DNA of 64,000 nt from an uncultured Armatimonadota bacterium (lineage in GTDB: Bacteria; Armatimonadota; Fimbriimonadia; Fimbriimonadales; Fimbriimonadaceae): the NCBI GenBank assembly GCA_903927025.1, contig CAIYLG010000045.1:124001-188000 (forward strand). The letters are read 5' to 3'. Each line of letters opens with the position of its first letter. The stretch's first letter is position 1. The position numbers and the translations under genes were made by a program. Below are positions 28,620-39,098 of this stretch, in pieces. A model generated the notes under the pieces. The model searched no databases. It was not told where the DNA came from and saw only the letters and a program-made list of their open reading frames with translations.

Positions 28620-29684
28620 TTATCGCTTTTGCATTAGAGACTCTAGAATTTGAGAATAAGCAGGCTTCGGTGCGTAATTCTCGTCAAGGATAAGAGCCCA
28701 TCCCATTTTTCCTCGGCTAAACCCGGAGATCCAGGAGTGCTTGTCTGTGAAGCCCCAAATCTGAATTCCAGTACACCGCTTTTCGGAGAGGCAAAGGTCA
28801 ACAACGTCTCGATACACCTTGGCCTGTCGCTCCAGCGTTTCCGGCTTGTTGTCAGGCAAAGCGACATCAAGCTCTGTCACCTGCAGGTCGACACCAAGTG
28901 CGGCAAACCGATCAAAGTTTTGCTTAATGGAGGCCAAATTCTCCGGCGTGTCGCTCCCTAGCTGGAGATGCATCTGAAATCCGATTCCGTCTAACGGAAC
29001 ATGACGAGCCTTAAAGTCCTTCGCCATGGCATAGATTGCATCAGATTTGGCATTGATAGCCTCCGAGCTGTAGTCGTTGTAATACAGCTTTGCGTGGCGA
29101 TCTGCCTGCCTCGCCCATCGAAAAGATTGTTCGATATATGCGGTCCCTTGATCTTTTAAGCCGATGCCGGGGGCGTCGTACCACACGCTCTTGCGTAGCT
29201 TGCCGTTCCACTCAAAGGCCTCATTAACGACGTCCCAAGCATAAACTTTGCCTGCATATCGCTTTCCAACTGTAAGGACATGGCTCTCAAGAGCGCTGTG
29301 GAGCTGATCTGGAGTCAACTTGGTTTGGGTAACCCAAGGAGAGACTTGGCTATGCCAGACCAGGCAGTGCCCACGGACCTTCATTTTGTGCGCGTGCGCA
29401 AAGTCGACAATTGCGTCCGCCGCCGTAAAGTCGTAGGCTGTGGAATCATTGCCGGCACGGGGGTGCAAGCTGGCGAATTTCATTTCGTTTTCGCATTCAA
29501 CCTGGTTGAACTCTCGTCCGAGTGCTTTAGAGTAATCCGCTTCCTTCAAACACCAAGCGGAGACCGCCGTTCCTAACAGGATTTTTCGATGATCTGCGGC
29601 GTCTCGGAGGGGCAGAGTCTGATTTGCAGACACCTCGGCGCCAATCGCAAGGAGAGGGAGGAAAAACATCATTGTTGTCCCCAT
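28620..29684 (-). CDS. endo-1,4-beta-xylanase, GH10 family
   Basis: 'VRGHCLVWHSQVSPWV', 'VYAWDVVNEAFEWNG', 'DLQVTELDVALP', 'GIQIWGFTDKHSWI'. Confidence 0.95.
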   Translation of the reverse strand: MGTTMMFFLPLLAIGAEVSANQTLPLRDAADHRKILLGTAVSAWCLKEADYSKALGREFNQVECENEMKFASLHPRAGNDSTAYDFTAADAIVDFAHAHKMKVRGHCLVWHSQVSPWVTQTKLTPDQLHSALESHVLTVGKRYAGKVYAWDVVNEAFEWNGKLRKSVWYDAPGIGLKDQGTAYIEQSFRWARQADRHAKLYYNDYSSEAINAKSDAIYAMAKDFKARHVPLDGIGFQMHLQLGSDTPENLASIKQNFDRFAALGVDLQVTELDVALPDNKPETLERQAKVYRDVVDLCLSEKRCTGIQIWGFTDKHSWISGFSRGKMGWALILDENYAPKPAYSQILESLMQKR

Positions 29685-29704
29685 TCTATACCGAGAGAAT
29701 CCAC

Positions 29705-30202
29705 TTACTCCAACATGCCGGGAATCAGCTGAACCGTCATCGTCTCTGTATCGAAATCGATGTCCTTCACGAATTCTTTAACGGCGGGGATCAGCAGTTC
29801 GCCAATTCTGATCACGTCATGAGCTGGCATCGTCACGACTTCATCAATGACGCCTAATTCTTGGCCCTCCGTGGTGACGACCTTGAGGCCAATGAGATCG
29901 TCGGTTAGGAACTCATCTTCCTCCAACTCAGGCTTTCCTTCGTCAAGCGCTTCTAAATATTCCCACTGCAGGGCATCGGATACAGTTGCGGACTTCACGC
30001 CGCTTAGGCGGAGAAGTGGGCGCTTTTTGTGGACGGTGAACTCCTCAATCTCGACCCACTCTCCTTTGAGGCGCAGGCGGTTGCCCTTTTCAAACCTTCC
30101 CCAGAAATCGGTGAGAGGCATGACCTTCACTTGGCCCCTAAGGCCGAACGAGCCGACTATTTGGCCAACTTTGATGAACTTTTCCAATGCTTCAGTATGC
30201 AT
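29705..30202 (-). CDS. rimM: ribosome maturation factor RimM
   Basis: 'IKVGQIVGSFGLRGQVKVMPLTDFWGRF', PRC-barrel 'LTDDLIGLKVVTTEGQELGVIDEV', C-terminal 'LIPAVKEFVKDIDFDTETMTVQLIPGML'. Confidence 0.95.
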   Translation of the reverse strand: MHTEALEKFIKVGQIVGSFGLRGQVKVMPLTDFWGRFEKGNRLRLKGEWVEIEEFTVHKKRPLLRLSGVKSATVSDALQWEYLEALDEGKPELEEDEFLTDDLIGLKVVTTEGQELGVIDEVVTMPAHDVIRIGELLIPAVKEFVKDIDFDTETMTVQLIPGMLE

Positions 30203-30380
30203 CGCCGGAGTGCGCCCAGATCATAACAGCGGTGTGCTCGTCCGCTCACAAAGTCGCGAAGGTCAAAGTAGACGATCCAGATGTGCTAATTGATTCCGTA
30301 AAATGCTGCATAATCAGCTTCTCCCCACGTTATTCACACAGATTTGCGGGGTCAGACATTTAAAATAGGAGTTCATCGCA

Positions 30381-31589
30381 GTGGGAATAAAGGCGGAGAA
30401 TCTAAAAGTGAACGGACAAAGCGCAGTCATCAAAGTCATCGGCGTAGGCGGAGGCGGATCCAATGCCGTACATCGCATGATTCAGAGCGGCATTAAGGGC
30501 GTCGAATTCATTGCGATGAATACCGATGTTCAGGTTCTTGACCTGAGCCCAGCCACGAAGAAGGTCCAGCTTGGCGCCAATCTCACTCGAGGATTGGGGG
30601 CAGGCGGAAACCCGGAAGTTGGCAAAAGCGCTGCAGAAGAATCCAAGAACGAGATTCGAAAAGTGCTTGAGGGCGCCGACATGGTGTTCATCACCGCAGG
30701 TATGGGTGGCGGCACCGGTACGGGCGCGGCACCTGTCATCGCTGACCTCGCACGCGAACTCGGCGCGCTCACTGTCGCAGTTGTAACACGACCATTTATG
30801 TTTGAGGGGCCACGTCGGTCTCGACTCGCTGAGCAGGGTGTGACCTCACTCATGGGCAGAGTCGATACGATCATCACCATTCCCAATGACAAGCTTCTCA
30901 GCGTCGTTGAGCGAAAGACAACCCTGGTGGATGCCTTCCGAGTTGCTGATGATGTTCTTCGACAGGGCGTGCAGGGAATCTCCGATATCATCACGATCCC
31001 TGGACAGATCAACGTAGACTTCGCCGACGTACGCGCAGTCATGGCGAACGCTGGTCCTGCTCTAATGGGAATTGGCTACGGTGTCGGTGAGCAGAGAGCC
31101 ATTCAGGCCGCGAAGTCGGCGACAAACTCCCCGCTTCTCGAGCAGACGATTCACGGAGCCAAGGGACTGCTTGTCAACCTGACCAGTTCCGAGGACCTGA
31201 CACTTGCAGAAGCCAACGAAGCGATGCAGTACATCCAGGCACTTTGCGACTCGGAAGAAGCAAACATCTTCTTCGGAACCGTCGTTGATCCTGAAATGGA
31301 CGGCACCGTTCGCGTGACAGTCCTTGCAACAGGATTCAACCCATTCTCGAAAGAGGGAAAGAAAGCCGCTGAGGCAACAGTGACAGCCACCGCCCCGGCT
31401 GCTCCAGTGATTCCAGCTCCGGTTGCCCCCGTGGCACCTTCAGCGGCTGCGACGAGTGCAGAAATCATCGCTCAGGCCAGAGAGAGACTCAATTTGGCCA
31501 ATCGAGCCGCACAGGCAGATACTTCCGCCGTGTTCGATGAATCCGACTTGGACATTCCAGCTTTCATTCGAGAGCACAGAAAGAGCTGA
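30381..31589 (+). CDS. ftsZ: cell division protein FtsZ
   Basis: GTG start; '[13 protein letters not shown]', '[15 protein letters not shown]', '[23 protein letters not shown]', C-terminal peptide '[13 protein letters not shown]'. Confidence 0.98.
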   Translation: MGIKAENLKVNGQSAVIKVIGVGGGGSNAVHRMIQSGIKGVEFIAMNTDVQVLDLSPATKKVQLGANLTRGLGAGGNPEVGKSAAEESKNEIRKVLEGADMVFITAGMGGGTGTGAAPVIADLARELGALTVAVVTRPFMFEGPRRSRLAEQGVTSLMGRVDTIITIPNDKLLSVVERKTTLVDAFRVADDVLRQGVQGISDIITIPGQINVDFADVRAVMANAGPALMGIGYGVGEQRAIQAAKSATNSPLLEQTIHGAKGLLVNLTSSEDLTLAEANEAMQYIQALCDSEEANIFFGTVVDPEMDGTVRVTVLATGFNPFSKEGKKAAEATVTATAPAAPVIPAPVAPVAPSAAATSAEIIAQARERLNLANRAAQADTSAVFDESDLDIPAFIREHRKS

Positions 31590-31610
31590 TCTCGTTCTGA
31601 ACCCCCTCCA

Positions 31611-31650
31611 AATCGGGGCCGATTCTCAAGATCGGCCCCGATTGTCGTTT
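31611..31650 (+). terminator. putative terminator downstream of ftsZ
   Basis: AATCGGGGCCGAT-TCTCAAG-ATCGGCCCCGATT perfect 13-bp stem followed by GTCGTTT. Confidence 0.7.
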
Positions 31651-31674
31651 GTCAGGGTCCAACTTGGCAAATCG

Positions 31675-33033
31675 ATGCACCGCGCGGCGACCGTCAAGCG
31701 TCCTTACGTAAGCATGTCCCTACCGCTTCTTATCGCATTTGTCGTCGCTCAGGGCTCAGCGACCTCTTCGCAGGGAGCCGTCGCGGTCCAGCCTCCTGCC
31801 CAGGCCCAAACTCCTGCTCAGGGCGCACCGCCAGTTCAGCCATTTTCGACCCCTTTCAGCATCGCCGAGCCAAACCGCATTGCCCTCACTCCAAAGATTG
31901 ATGGCAAGATCGATGATGAAGAGTGGGACCCTCTGTCCGCCTCGGCCGATATGAAGAGCTACTTCCAGTGGGAACCCGGGAAGATCTTCATCGCGGGCAT
32001 CGTTCCAAACGGCCATGACCTTGTTGCCAGCATCGACATGAAGTCGAACGGCTGGCTTATTGGCAAAGATAATCTTGAGATTAGACTGAGCGCCTCTGGA
32101 GCGACTCCGACGCTGAGCGCAAGACTTCTGGATGCAACCGGAATTAATGGACCTCAGTGGATTGACCTACCCGGCTTTAGTCTCTCTTCGGTTGTTGCGT
32201 CTTCTACCGATGGCACGAACACAACTTATGAGGCCGCAGTCGTAGATAGTGGGCTCGGGCTAATTGCAACGGAAAGGGGCACCAAGCTCATGATTCGAGT
32301 TGATGATCCCCCATCTAATGAATTCCCGCCAGTCGCCTACCTGCCGCGTTCCCTGTCTCCCGTAACCCTCGTCTATGAGCGCTCTGCGGCCCTGCCAGAT
32401 AAGCTGAAGTTCAATCCAGAAGGGAACAACCGATCGAGCGTCCCTGGAGAGAGTGTTCACATTCGGCTCGGATTCAATGGTTCCAATGCCATGAAGCTCC
32501 AGCGGCTGGAAGTTCACACGGAAGGCTTTGCCAAGAACGACACAAACCAGATCGCGGTGCCGTTCCCGAAATTCGATGACCGCGGCCGCTCGTACACCGA
32601 CTACAACAGCGGAATTGCTGAAGGGAGCCCAGAGGGTTACCGAGTTCTAAAGGGAACTCTGACGACCACGGACGGGATCAGTGGGGTACTGGAGTGTTCT
32701 TACAGGGTGGGGCCGGTCATCGACATCGATGTCCCCAAGCAGAGTATTCCGTCATCGAAGACTGATCGGTCTGTAAAGCTCAACTTCTACGTGCGATCAA
32801 ATTCCGAGAGAAAGGTGACCGGCACAGTTTCGATCTCGGTGCCGGATCCGCTTCGAGTGTTAAACGGAGGCGAGCGCAAGTTTGGAATCTATACCAATCG
32901 AGGCAATGATCGCGATGGTTTCGAACTGTTCCTTCCCGCCAACGCGGCCGGGACTTACCCCGTGAAGTTCACTGTGCTCGTCAATGGCAAAAAGGTGGAG
33001 CAGATTCGGTTCGTCACGATCGGCTCTCTATAG
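31675..33033 (+). CDS. secreted hypothetical protein with CBM9-like N-terminal region
   Basis: Signal peptide, Pro/Gln-rich linker, 'TPKIDGKIDDEEWDPLSASADM' resembles CBM9-like start; likely ATG at 31675. Confidence 0.65.
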   Translation: MHRAATVKRPYVSMSLPLLIAFVVAQGSATSSQGAVAVQPPAQAQTPAQGAPPVQPFSTPFSIAEPNRIALTPKIDGKIDDEEWDPLSASADMKSYFQWEPGKIFIAGIVPNGHDLVASIDMKSNGWLIGKDNLEIRLSASGATPTLSARLLDATGINGPQWIDLPGFSLSSVVASSTDGTNTTYEAAVVDSGLGLIATERGTKLMIRVDDPPSNEFPPVAYLPRSLSPVTLVYERSAALPDKLKFNPEGNNRSSVPGESVHIRLGFNGSNAMKLQRLEVHTEGFAKNDTNQIAVPFPKFDDRGRSYTDYNSGIAEGSPEGYRVLKGTLTTTDGISGVLECSYRVGPVIDIDVPKQSIPSSKTDRSVKLNFYVRSNSERKVTGTVSISVPDPLRVLNGGERKFGIYTNRGNDRDGFELFLPANAAGTYPVKFTVLVNGKKVEQIRFVTIGSL

Positions 33034-33138
33034 TCCAGCTGTGGAACTCGCGTCAAATCAAGTGGCCAGGGCGAAATCATCGCACTGGCCAGTTCTTATA
33101 TGAGTGTGCCAGCTGAGGCAATTCTGAGTGCGCCCCGG

Positions 33139-33906
33139 CTAAATCCGCATCGGAAGTCCGGCTTCCGCCATTTCGGCTTTCAATTGAGAAATGGTGTAGA
33201 TGCCATCGTGTACGATGCTGGCAAGGAGCACAGCGTCTGCTTTGCCCAATTGGACGGCATCAATCATGTGCTGGGCGTTGCCCGCTCCACCACTGGCGAT
33301 TACAGGGACGCCAACCGCCTCGCTGATCGCCCGCGTAAGCTCCAAATCGTAACCCGCCTGGGTTCCATCTCCATCCATGCTGGTGAGGAGAATCTCCCCA
33401 GCCCCGTGATGGACAACAGTTTTTGCCCACTCTACGGCGTCAAGGCCGGTGGTATTTCGACCTCCATGGGTGAATACCTCCCATTTGGGTGATTGGCTTT
33501 CCACAACCCTTTTGGCGTCAATCGCGACGACGACGCACTGCGATCCGAACTTCATAGCGCACTCTGTGATGAGCTCGGGTCTTTGGATGGCTGATGTATT
33601 CAGGCTGACCTTGTCTGCTCCGGCGAGCAGGCAATCTCGCACGTCCTCAACTTTCCGGAGGCCTCCTCCCACGGTGAATGGAATAAACACCTGCTCGGCG
33701 ACCCGTTCTGCCAGTTTTATGACAGGGGCGCGATCCTCATGAGAAGCGGTGATATCTAGGAAAACAAGCTCGTCTGCGCCTTCAGAGTCATAGAACCGGC
33801 CAAGCTCGACTGGGTCGCCGGCATCGCGCAGGCCCACAAAATTAATGCCCTTTACGACGCGGCCAGACTTGATGTCCAGGCAGGGGATAAGCCTAATGGA
33901 AGTCAA
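33139..33906 (-). CDS. hisF: imidazole glycerol phosphate synthase subunit HisF
   Basis: '[51 protein letters not shown]', '[26 protein letters not shown]', '[15 protein letters not shown]'. Confidence 0.98.
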   Translation of the reverse strand: MTSIRLIPCLDIKSGRVVKGINFVGLRDAGDPVELGRFYDSEGADELVFLDITASHEDRAPVIKLAERVAEQVFIPFTVGGGLRKVEDVRDCLLAGADKVSLNTSAIQRPELITECAMKFGSQCVVVAIDAKRVVESQSPKWEVFTHGGRNTTGLDAVEWAKTVVHHGAGEILLTSMDGDGTQAGYDLELTRAISEAVGVPVIASGGAGNAQHMIDAVQLGKADAVLLASIVHDGIYTISQLKAEMAEAGLPMRI

Positions 33907-34760
33907 ATGGCCTGCACCCGGAGAATTCGAACACTAGCGGTCTCGTCTTTCACTCGGTCAACTTGTACCTTGAAAGTGTCGTCAAAAGTGGTGACATCCA
34001 CTGAAGGGGGAAGACTTCCGAGCTCCCAGATCCGTTTGACGGCCTCTGAAAGCACCGTTGTCGCAATCACCTGCTGATCTATCTCCAGCATATCGGTGCG
34101 CAGATCTGAGATGCCAATTTTGCAAAGCCCCTTGGTTTCCGCAATTCCGCCTCGGACCGACGGCTTCCAGAAGACGTTTGCGTGAATGCTGCTGACGGTC
34201 GCGTCGAAGTTCTGCGACAGCTCTGCCTGCAGGTCCGCTCTTGAGAACAATCGCTCTCCCTTCACATCGAAAATTGCCTTTCCATCGCCGATGGCTGCAA
34301 CAGCGTCGGCTGCATGAATCAGAAACTGAAGGTGCTTCTTGTCTTTCAGAGGAATGTCGCTTGTAAATCGAAGCTTCACAAGGGATTGGGCGGAGTTTAG
34401 TGCCTCTAAAACGTCCGGGCTGGGATTGAGATGATCCTCGAAGAGGTCGGGACGAAAGATGTGGGTGTTCTTCGTTCGAAGCACCAGGGCGGTGTGGAGG
34501 CGAACATCCGAGAATACGAGTCCTTCTGACGGGCCGATGGGAGACAATCCTCGCCGCGAATAAGGATTCTGTTGAATCATTCGCGTCATTACTTCGGTTT
34601 GGGCAGGCAGCTCTGTGCCCGGAAGGTAGACCCAATATTCGGCAAACGCGAGGTATTTCGACTTGTGGCGGTGGCTGAGTACTGTGTAGGCGACCGCAAG
34701 CCCGGCAATGAATCCGAGTAAGAGGAACAAAGCAGTCAAGGACCGACCCCTGAGATCCAC
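33903..34760 (-). CDS. membrane-anchored hypothetical protein
   Basis: N-terminal [24 protein letters not shown]; possible GTG start at 34760. Confidence 0.6.
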   Translation of the reverse strand: MDLRGRSLTALFLLLGFIAGLAVAYTVLSHRHKSKYLAFAEYWVYLPGTELPAQTEVMTRMIQQNPYSRRGLSPIGPSEGLVFSDVRLHTALVLRTKNTHIFRPDLFEDHLNPSPDVLEALNSAQSLVKLRFTSDIPLKDKKHLQFLIHAADAVAAIGDGKAIFDVKGERLFSRADLQAELSQNFDATVSSIHANVFWKPSVRGGIAETKGLCKIGISDLRTDMLEIDQQVIATTVLSEAVKRIWELGSLPPSVDVTTFDDTFKVQVDRVKDETASVRILRVQAI

Positions 34761-34966
34761 CTGGCAGCAAGTCGAAACTCTTCTCCGTCCAGGCTGGAGT
34801 AGCAGACGTCGCAGAGTCCGCATTCGTTGACACGACTTCGTCTGCATAACATGCAGGTGTCAACGCGCCTTGCTTCGTGAACCTGACGTCGGTCCCTGAG
34901 GGCAACTATCAAGCGATGGCGCTGAATCCCCTCAGAGTTGTGCCGATCCATGCCTGAAGTGTACAC
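34736..34966 (-). CDS. small protein with zinc-ribbon-like Cys motifs
   Basis: '[37 protein letters not shown]'; overlaps the downstream gene by ~25 nt. Confidence 0.45.
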   Translation of the reverse strand: MYTSGMDRHNSEGIQRHRLIVALRDRRQVHEARRVDTCMLCRRSRVNECGLCDVCYSSLDGEEFRLAARWISGVGP

Positions 34967-34983
34967 CGTGGCAGGCGGTACTC

Positions 34984-36432
34984 CTAAACCTCTAGGGTGA
35001 AGAAGAAGGTTGCGCCGTGCCCAACTTCACCAATCGCCCAAATCTTTCCCGAGTGTCGACGGACAATTCGTTGAACTGTTGCGAGTCCTATTCCAGAGCC
35101 AGTGAATTCACGTGGGCTATGAAGCCGCTCAAAGGGTTGAAAGAGCTTGGTGGTGTCCGCAGCGTCAAATCCTACGCCATTGTCTTGAACGTAGAATGCG
35201 CCTGAAGTCTCTTCACGTCCGAACCGAATCTGGGCGGAAGCTTGTCTGCCTGTGAACTTAGCCGCGTTTCCAAGAAGATTGTCCAACGCGACGCTCAGCA
35301 GTCGTTTGTCGCCCTTCACTTTGAGGTTGGGCTGGATCTCAAAGTCGATCTTGCGGGCGGGTTGAGCCTCCTGAAGTCGCAATGCGGTGGCCTCTGCCAA
35401 TGCGGAGAGGTCGACTTCCTGGATGTCCATCTCGACTCGGGTAAGTCTGGACAAACCTAGCAGGGCGGAGATCAACTCGTCCATTCGCTTCACCGAGTTG
35501 CGAATGCGAATGATGAAATCCGAGGCTTCGGCATCAAGCTGCGATCCGAAATCCTGGTCGAGCGCATAGGCGAATCCATCGATGCTTCTCAATGGCGCCC
35601 GGAGATCGTGAGACACCGAGTAACAGAAAGCCTCAAGTTCTCGGTTGGCAATTTCTAGTTCCGCCGTGCGGGTTGCCACCCGTTCTTCAAGTTCGGTGTT
35701 GAGCCGGCGTACTTCCTCCTCAGCTCGTTTAAGCGCGGTTAAGTCGGCAACGAATGCAACGCCCTCTTCCCGATCTTCCCCAAAGAGGATAAAGCCAATC
35801 AGGATGTGGACACGCTCTCCAGATTTTTTGAGATAGTCCTTTTCGTAGGTTTGGCTGTGCCCGGATTTCTTGGCCTCTGCAATCGCCTCAAAATCCAGAT
35901 GCAGGTGCTCCGGCGGAGTCATCGAGTCCCAGCGGATTTCGCCACGAGCCAACTCCTCCCGGCTGTATCCCACCATGTTGAGGAAGGTGTCGTTGGCATC
36001 GACAATTCTGCCATCCAGGTGAGAAAAGATCATGCCGATTGGGGCGTGGTCACGAAACGCCTGAAGTCGCTGCTCCACGGAGTTCACCCTCGGCGGATGC
36101 ACGTATGGGAAGCTGGGGTATTCGCTTACAAACAGGAGCCCGCCCTCTGGAAGTGGGACGAATGAAGTCGACCAGGCGCGGCCTTCATCTGGCTGTGGGA
36201 AACTTCGGACAATCTCTCCTGCCTTTCCCGCCAAGGCATCGAATACGTAGGGTCGAAATTCGTCGGCGAGCACCTCATCCACGACCTCCAAAAGCGTCTT
36301 GCCGATGGGCTCGTCCGGGCATGGATAGCGTGTGAGAAATGCCCTGTTCACATATACGATTTGGCCCTCAGCGTTAAGCGCCGCAACCTGTTGCGGAATG
36401 GCGCTGGAGATGAGATTTAGGTCAATCGTCAT
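34984..36432 (-). CDS. PAS-domain sensor histidine kinase
   Basis: Two PAS-like regions, 'ELEAFCYSVSHDLRAPLRSIDGFA' (H box), 'LDNLLGNAAKFTGRQ' (N box), 'GSGIGLATVQRIVRRHSGKIWAIGEVGHGATFFF'. Confidence 0.95.
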   Translation of the reverse strand: MTIDLNLISSAIPQQVAALNAEGQIVYVNRAFLTRYPCPDEPIGKTLLEVVDEVLADEFRPYVFDALAGKAGEIVRSFPQPDEGRAWSTSFVPLPEGGLLFVSEYPSFPYVHPPRVNSVEQRLQAFRDHAPIGMIFSHLDGRIVDANDTFLNMVGYSREELARGEIRWDSMTPPEHLHLDFEAIAEAKKSGHSQTYEKDYLKKSGERVHILIGFILFGEDREEGVAFVADLTALKRAEEEVRRLNTELEERVATRTAELEIANRELEAFCYSVSHDLRAPLRSIDGFAYALDQDFGSQLDAEASDFIIRIRNSVKRMDELISALLGLSRLTRVEMDIQEVDLSALAEATALRLQEAQPARKIDFEIQPNLKVKGDKRLLSVALDNLLGNAAKFTGRQASAQIRFGREETSGAFYVQDNGVGFDAADTTKLFQPFERLHSPREFTGSGIGLATVQRIVRRHSGKIWAIGEVGHGATFFFTLEV

Positions 36433-36530
36433 GAGCTTTCACGATATCTGGTTTCACTGCGCCGGTCAAGGCGGTTTGTTAATGCGATTATTCAAGATGT
36501 TGCGGTCAAGCTAGGCTGTAAACTTCGCAA

Positions 36531-38309
36531 ATGTCATCGGTTCGGCTGCTTGATCTTCACACCGTCAACCAGATCGCAGCCGGGGAAGTTGTCGAGCGTC
36601 CTGCCTCTGTAGTCAAGGAGTTGGTTGAAAACGCCCTGGATGCCGGTGCGACCAGGATCGACATTGACCTGAGAGATGCTGGGCGCACCTTTATTAGAGT
36701 CAGTGACAACGGCGTTGGAATGGACCTCGACAACGCTCAGGAGTCACTCAAGCGGCATGCGACGTCAAAGATCGCTTCCGTAGATGATCTTCAACTGGTA
36801 CGAACCCTCGGGTTCCGGGGAGAGGCGCTGCCCAGCATTGCCTCAGTCTCACGGCTGACGCTTTCGACGACTCAAGAAGATGGACTTCGTACCCAACTTA
36901 GAGTCGAGGATTCGCACATCAGCCCACCTGCTGGGGCTGCTGGCCCAAAGGGCACAGAGATTGTGGTCGAGGATCTCTTCTATAACACACCGGCCCGTCT
37001 CAAGTTTCTAAAGAGCGATACCACTGAGCTTGGCCAGTGCATGGAGCACGTTTCGCGGTATGCAATCGCCTATCCCAATGTTGCGTTTCAACTCACCCAC
37101 AACGGCCAAATCGGGCTCAAGACGTCCGGTAGCGGAGATATGCTGGAAGCTATCTCCGATGTGTGGGGAAGGGATATGGCCCGCAGCCTCGCCGAAGTGC
37201 GCCTCGATGCGGCAGGTATGCATCTTAGCGGCTTTGTCAGCCCACCCCACGTCACGAAGCCCACGCGTGCTTATCAGTACCTTTTTGTCAACGGGCGCCC
37301 CGTCCGAACTCGGACCCTGACCGCTGCCATCGACCAGGCATTCCGAGACTTAACGCCAGAGAAGCGGTTCCCCCTTCTGGTGCTGATGATCGAGATCGAC
37401 CCGTCGCGGATCGATGTCAATGTCTCCCCCACGAAGAGTGAAGTCAAATTTCAGCAGGAGGGGCAGGCGTTCGATGCGATTCGTATCGCCCTGAAGTCCG
37501 CCCTGATGGATCACGGCATGATGCCCAACGCTGCCGGTGTTGCAGCCGCAAACGAGGCGCTGGCGGCAATTCGGGCCGCTCAGGCACCGGAGATGATCGA
37601 CTACCGGAGCTTCAATATCCAAGCTCCCACCGGAGAGTCCGGTGAGCCGGTTCTCTTTCAAGCCCCAACCGTCAGTGTCCCAATTCCAGCCTTCCAGCCA
37701 GCGGATTCAGCGCTGCCGTTCATATCTCTGCTCGACGGACTCCGGATCATCGGTCAGTCGATGAATACGTTTATCATCGCAGAAACCCACCACGGCCTAG
37801 TCATTGTCGACCAGCATGTGGCTCATGAAAGAATTCTCTACGAATACCTGTGTGGGTTGAAGGGCGTGACCGCCATTGAAAAGCAGGTGCTTCTCGTGCC
37901 GCAAACACTGCACCTAGATCGTCGCTCTGCCGTTCTGCTGAAGGACCGTCTTCAGGAAGTCATCGACGTCGGCTTCGACCTTGAGCCGTTCGGAGGGGAG
38001 AGCTACGTTGTCCGCGCTGTCCCCGCCGCAATCAAAAACAAAGATGCTCTTAAGATCCTTAGGGACCTGGTGGATGAACTCGTGGAAGCCTCCGTCACAA
38101 GGAGATTGGTGCCGACCCGCGAACAGATTTGGATTACCAGTTCGTGCAAGATGGCGGTGAAGGCGGGTGATCCACTGAGCCATGCTGAAATGGAAAAGCT
38201 CCTGGTCGATCTCGCCACCACGGAGAACCCGTACCTCTGCCCGCACGGTCGGCCGATCACCATTACTCTCGGCAAAGATTCGATGTTTAGGATGTTCAAG
38301 CGAACCTAG
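36531..38309 (+). CDS. mutL: DNA mismatch repair protein MutL
   Basis: 'LDLHTVNQIAAGEVVERPASVVKELVENALDAGATRI', 'GFRGEALPSIASVS', C-terminal DQHVAHERILYE and CPHGRP motifs. Confidence 0.98.
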   Translation: MSSVRLLDLHTVNQIAAGEVVERPASVVKELVENALDAGATRIDIDLRDAGRTFIRVSDNGVGMDLDNAQESLKRHATSKIASVDDLQLVRTLGFRGEALPSIASVSRLTLSTTQEDGLRTQLRVEDSHISPPAGAAGPKGTEIVVEDLFYNTPARLKFLKSDTTELGQCMEHVSRYAIAYPNVAFQLTHNGQIGLKTSGSGDMLEAISDVWGRDMARSLAEVRLDAAGMHLSGFVSPPHVTKPTRAYQYLFVNGRPVRTRTLTAAIDQAFRDLTPEKRFPLLVLMIEIDPSRIDVNVSPTKSEVKFQQEGQAFDAIRIALKSALMDHGMMPNAAGVAAANEALAAIRAAQAPEMIDYRSFNIQAPTGESGEPVLFQAPTVSVPIPAFQPADSALPFISLLDGLRIIGQSMNTFIIAETHHGLVIVDQHVAHERILYEYLCGLKGVTAIEKQVLLVPQTLHLDRRSAVLLKDRLQEVIDVGFDLEPFGGESYVVRAVPAAIKNKDALKILRDLVDELVEASVTRRLVPTREQIWITSSCKMAVKAGDPLSHAEMEKLLVDLATTENPYLCPHGRPITITLGKDSMFRMFKRT

Positions 38310-38405
38310 GTTCGCCGTCCCGAAGAACCTGAGGAACGCAGAACACAGTCTGCGTCATAGCCATATCTTCACCTTGGCGCCTCAAGCTGTGCTATATCTG
38401 AAGGT

Positions 38406-39098
38406 ATGACATTCTCGTACAAGATGCTTAGAGTTTTGGTAGGCGTTGGCTTAGCCAGTCTCCTGCTTCCTGCGTCTGCCCGGACGGGCGATAAGAAGGT
38501 TGAAGACCTACTCGCTCGGATGCGCACGGCCTACTCCGCCATCAAGAGCGCAAATTACACCACCGAATGCCTGCAGGGCGGCCAAACTTTCATTTCAAAG
38601 TACACGTACACCTCCCCGGCAAACGTGAAGGTCACCATCACCAGCCCCACCGACAAGAAGCTTGGGGCAGGAGTCATCGTCACGACGGACGGTCAGATGA
38701 TTCGTATCATGACCCCCACAGCGCCGAAAGAGCTCAAGGAAAAATTCTCTCCCGACCTTTTTGACTCAAATTTGGTTGGCAATTTGGAGTCGCTCTGCTT
38801 CTGGGACTATAAGCGGCAACTCTCCACGGCAAAAGGGATGAACATGGAGCACAGCGTGTTCAAGCTGGAGGTCGGCACGATTTGGCACGGCAAGAAATGG
38901 ACAGTGCTTCAGGAAACTGCGGCGACACAGCGAATCATCTGCAGCTACTACGTCGACCCTTCCACGAACCTTATCTGCCGAACCTTAGTGAAGCCGATGG
39001 CCGGCGGAAATCCTACAAGTCATTCCGATTCTTGGCTGGTTGAGCTGAACGGCAAACCGATCATCAAAGACGCCGGCGTCAATGTGATCCACGTCTGA
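38406..39098 (+). CDS. secreted LolA-like/outer-membrane lipoprotein-sorting-like protein
   Basis: Signal peptide; 'LLARMRTAYSAIKSANYTTEC...KVTITSPTDKKLGAGVIVTTDGQMIRIMTP'. Confidence 0.6.
   Translation: MTFSYKMLRVLVGVGLASLLLPASARTGDKKVEDLLARMRTAYSAIKSANYTTECLQGGQTFISKYTYTSPANVKVTITSPTDKKLGAGVIVTTDGQMIRIMTPTAPKELKEKFSPDLFDSNLVGNLESLCFWDYKRQLSTAKGMNMEHSVFKLEVGTIWHGKKWTVLQETAATQRIICSYYVDPSTNLICRTLVKPMAGGNPTSHSDSWLVELNGKPIIKDAGVNVIHV

Noticed and set aside
33100-33492. 130-aa plus-strand ORF
   Set aside because: Antisense to hisF, which is unambiguous.
36531-38309. MutL DQHV (instead of DQHA) as a sign of lost endonuclease activity
   Set aside because: The remaining DQHx(X)2E(X)4E spacing and the CPHGRP motif are intact, so a single A-to-V change does not support loss of function.
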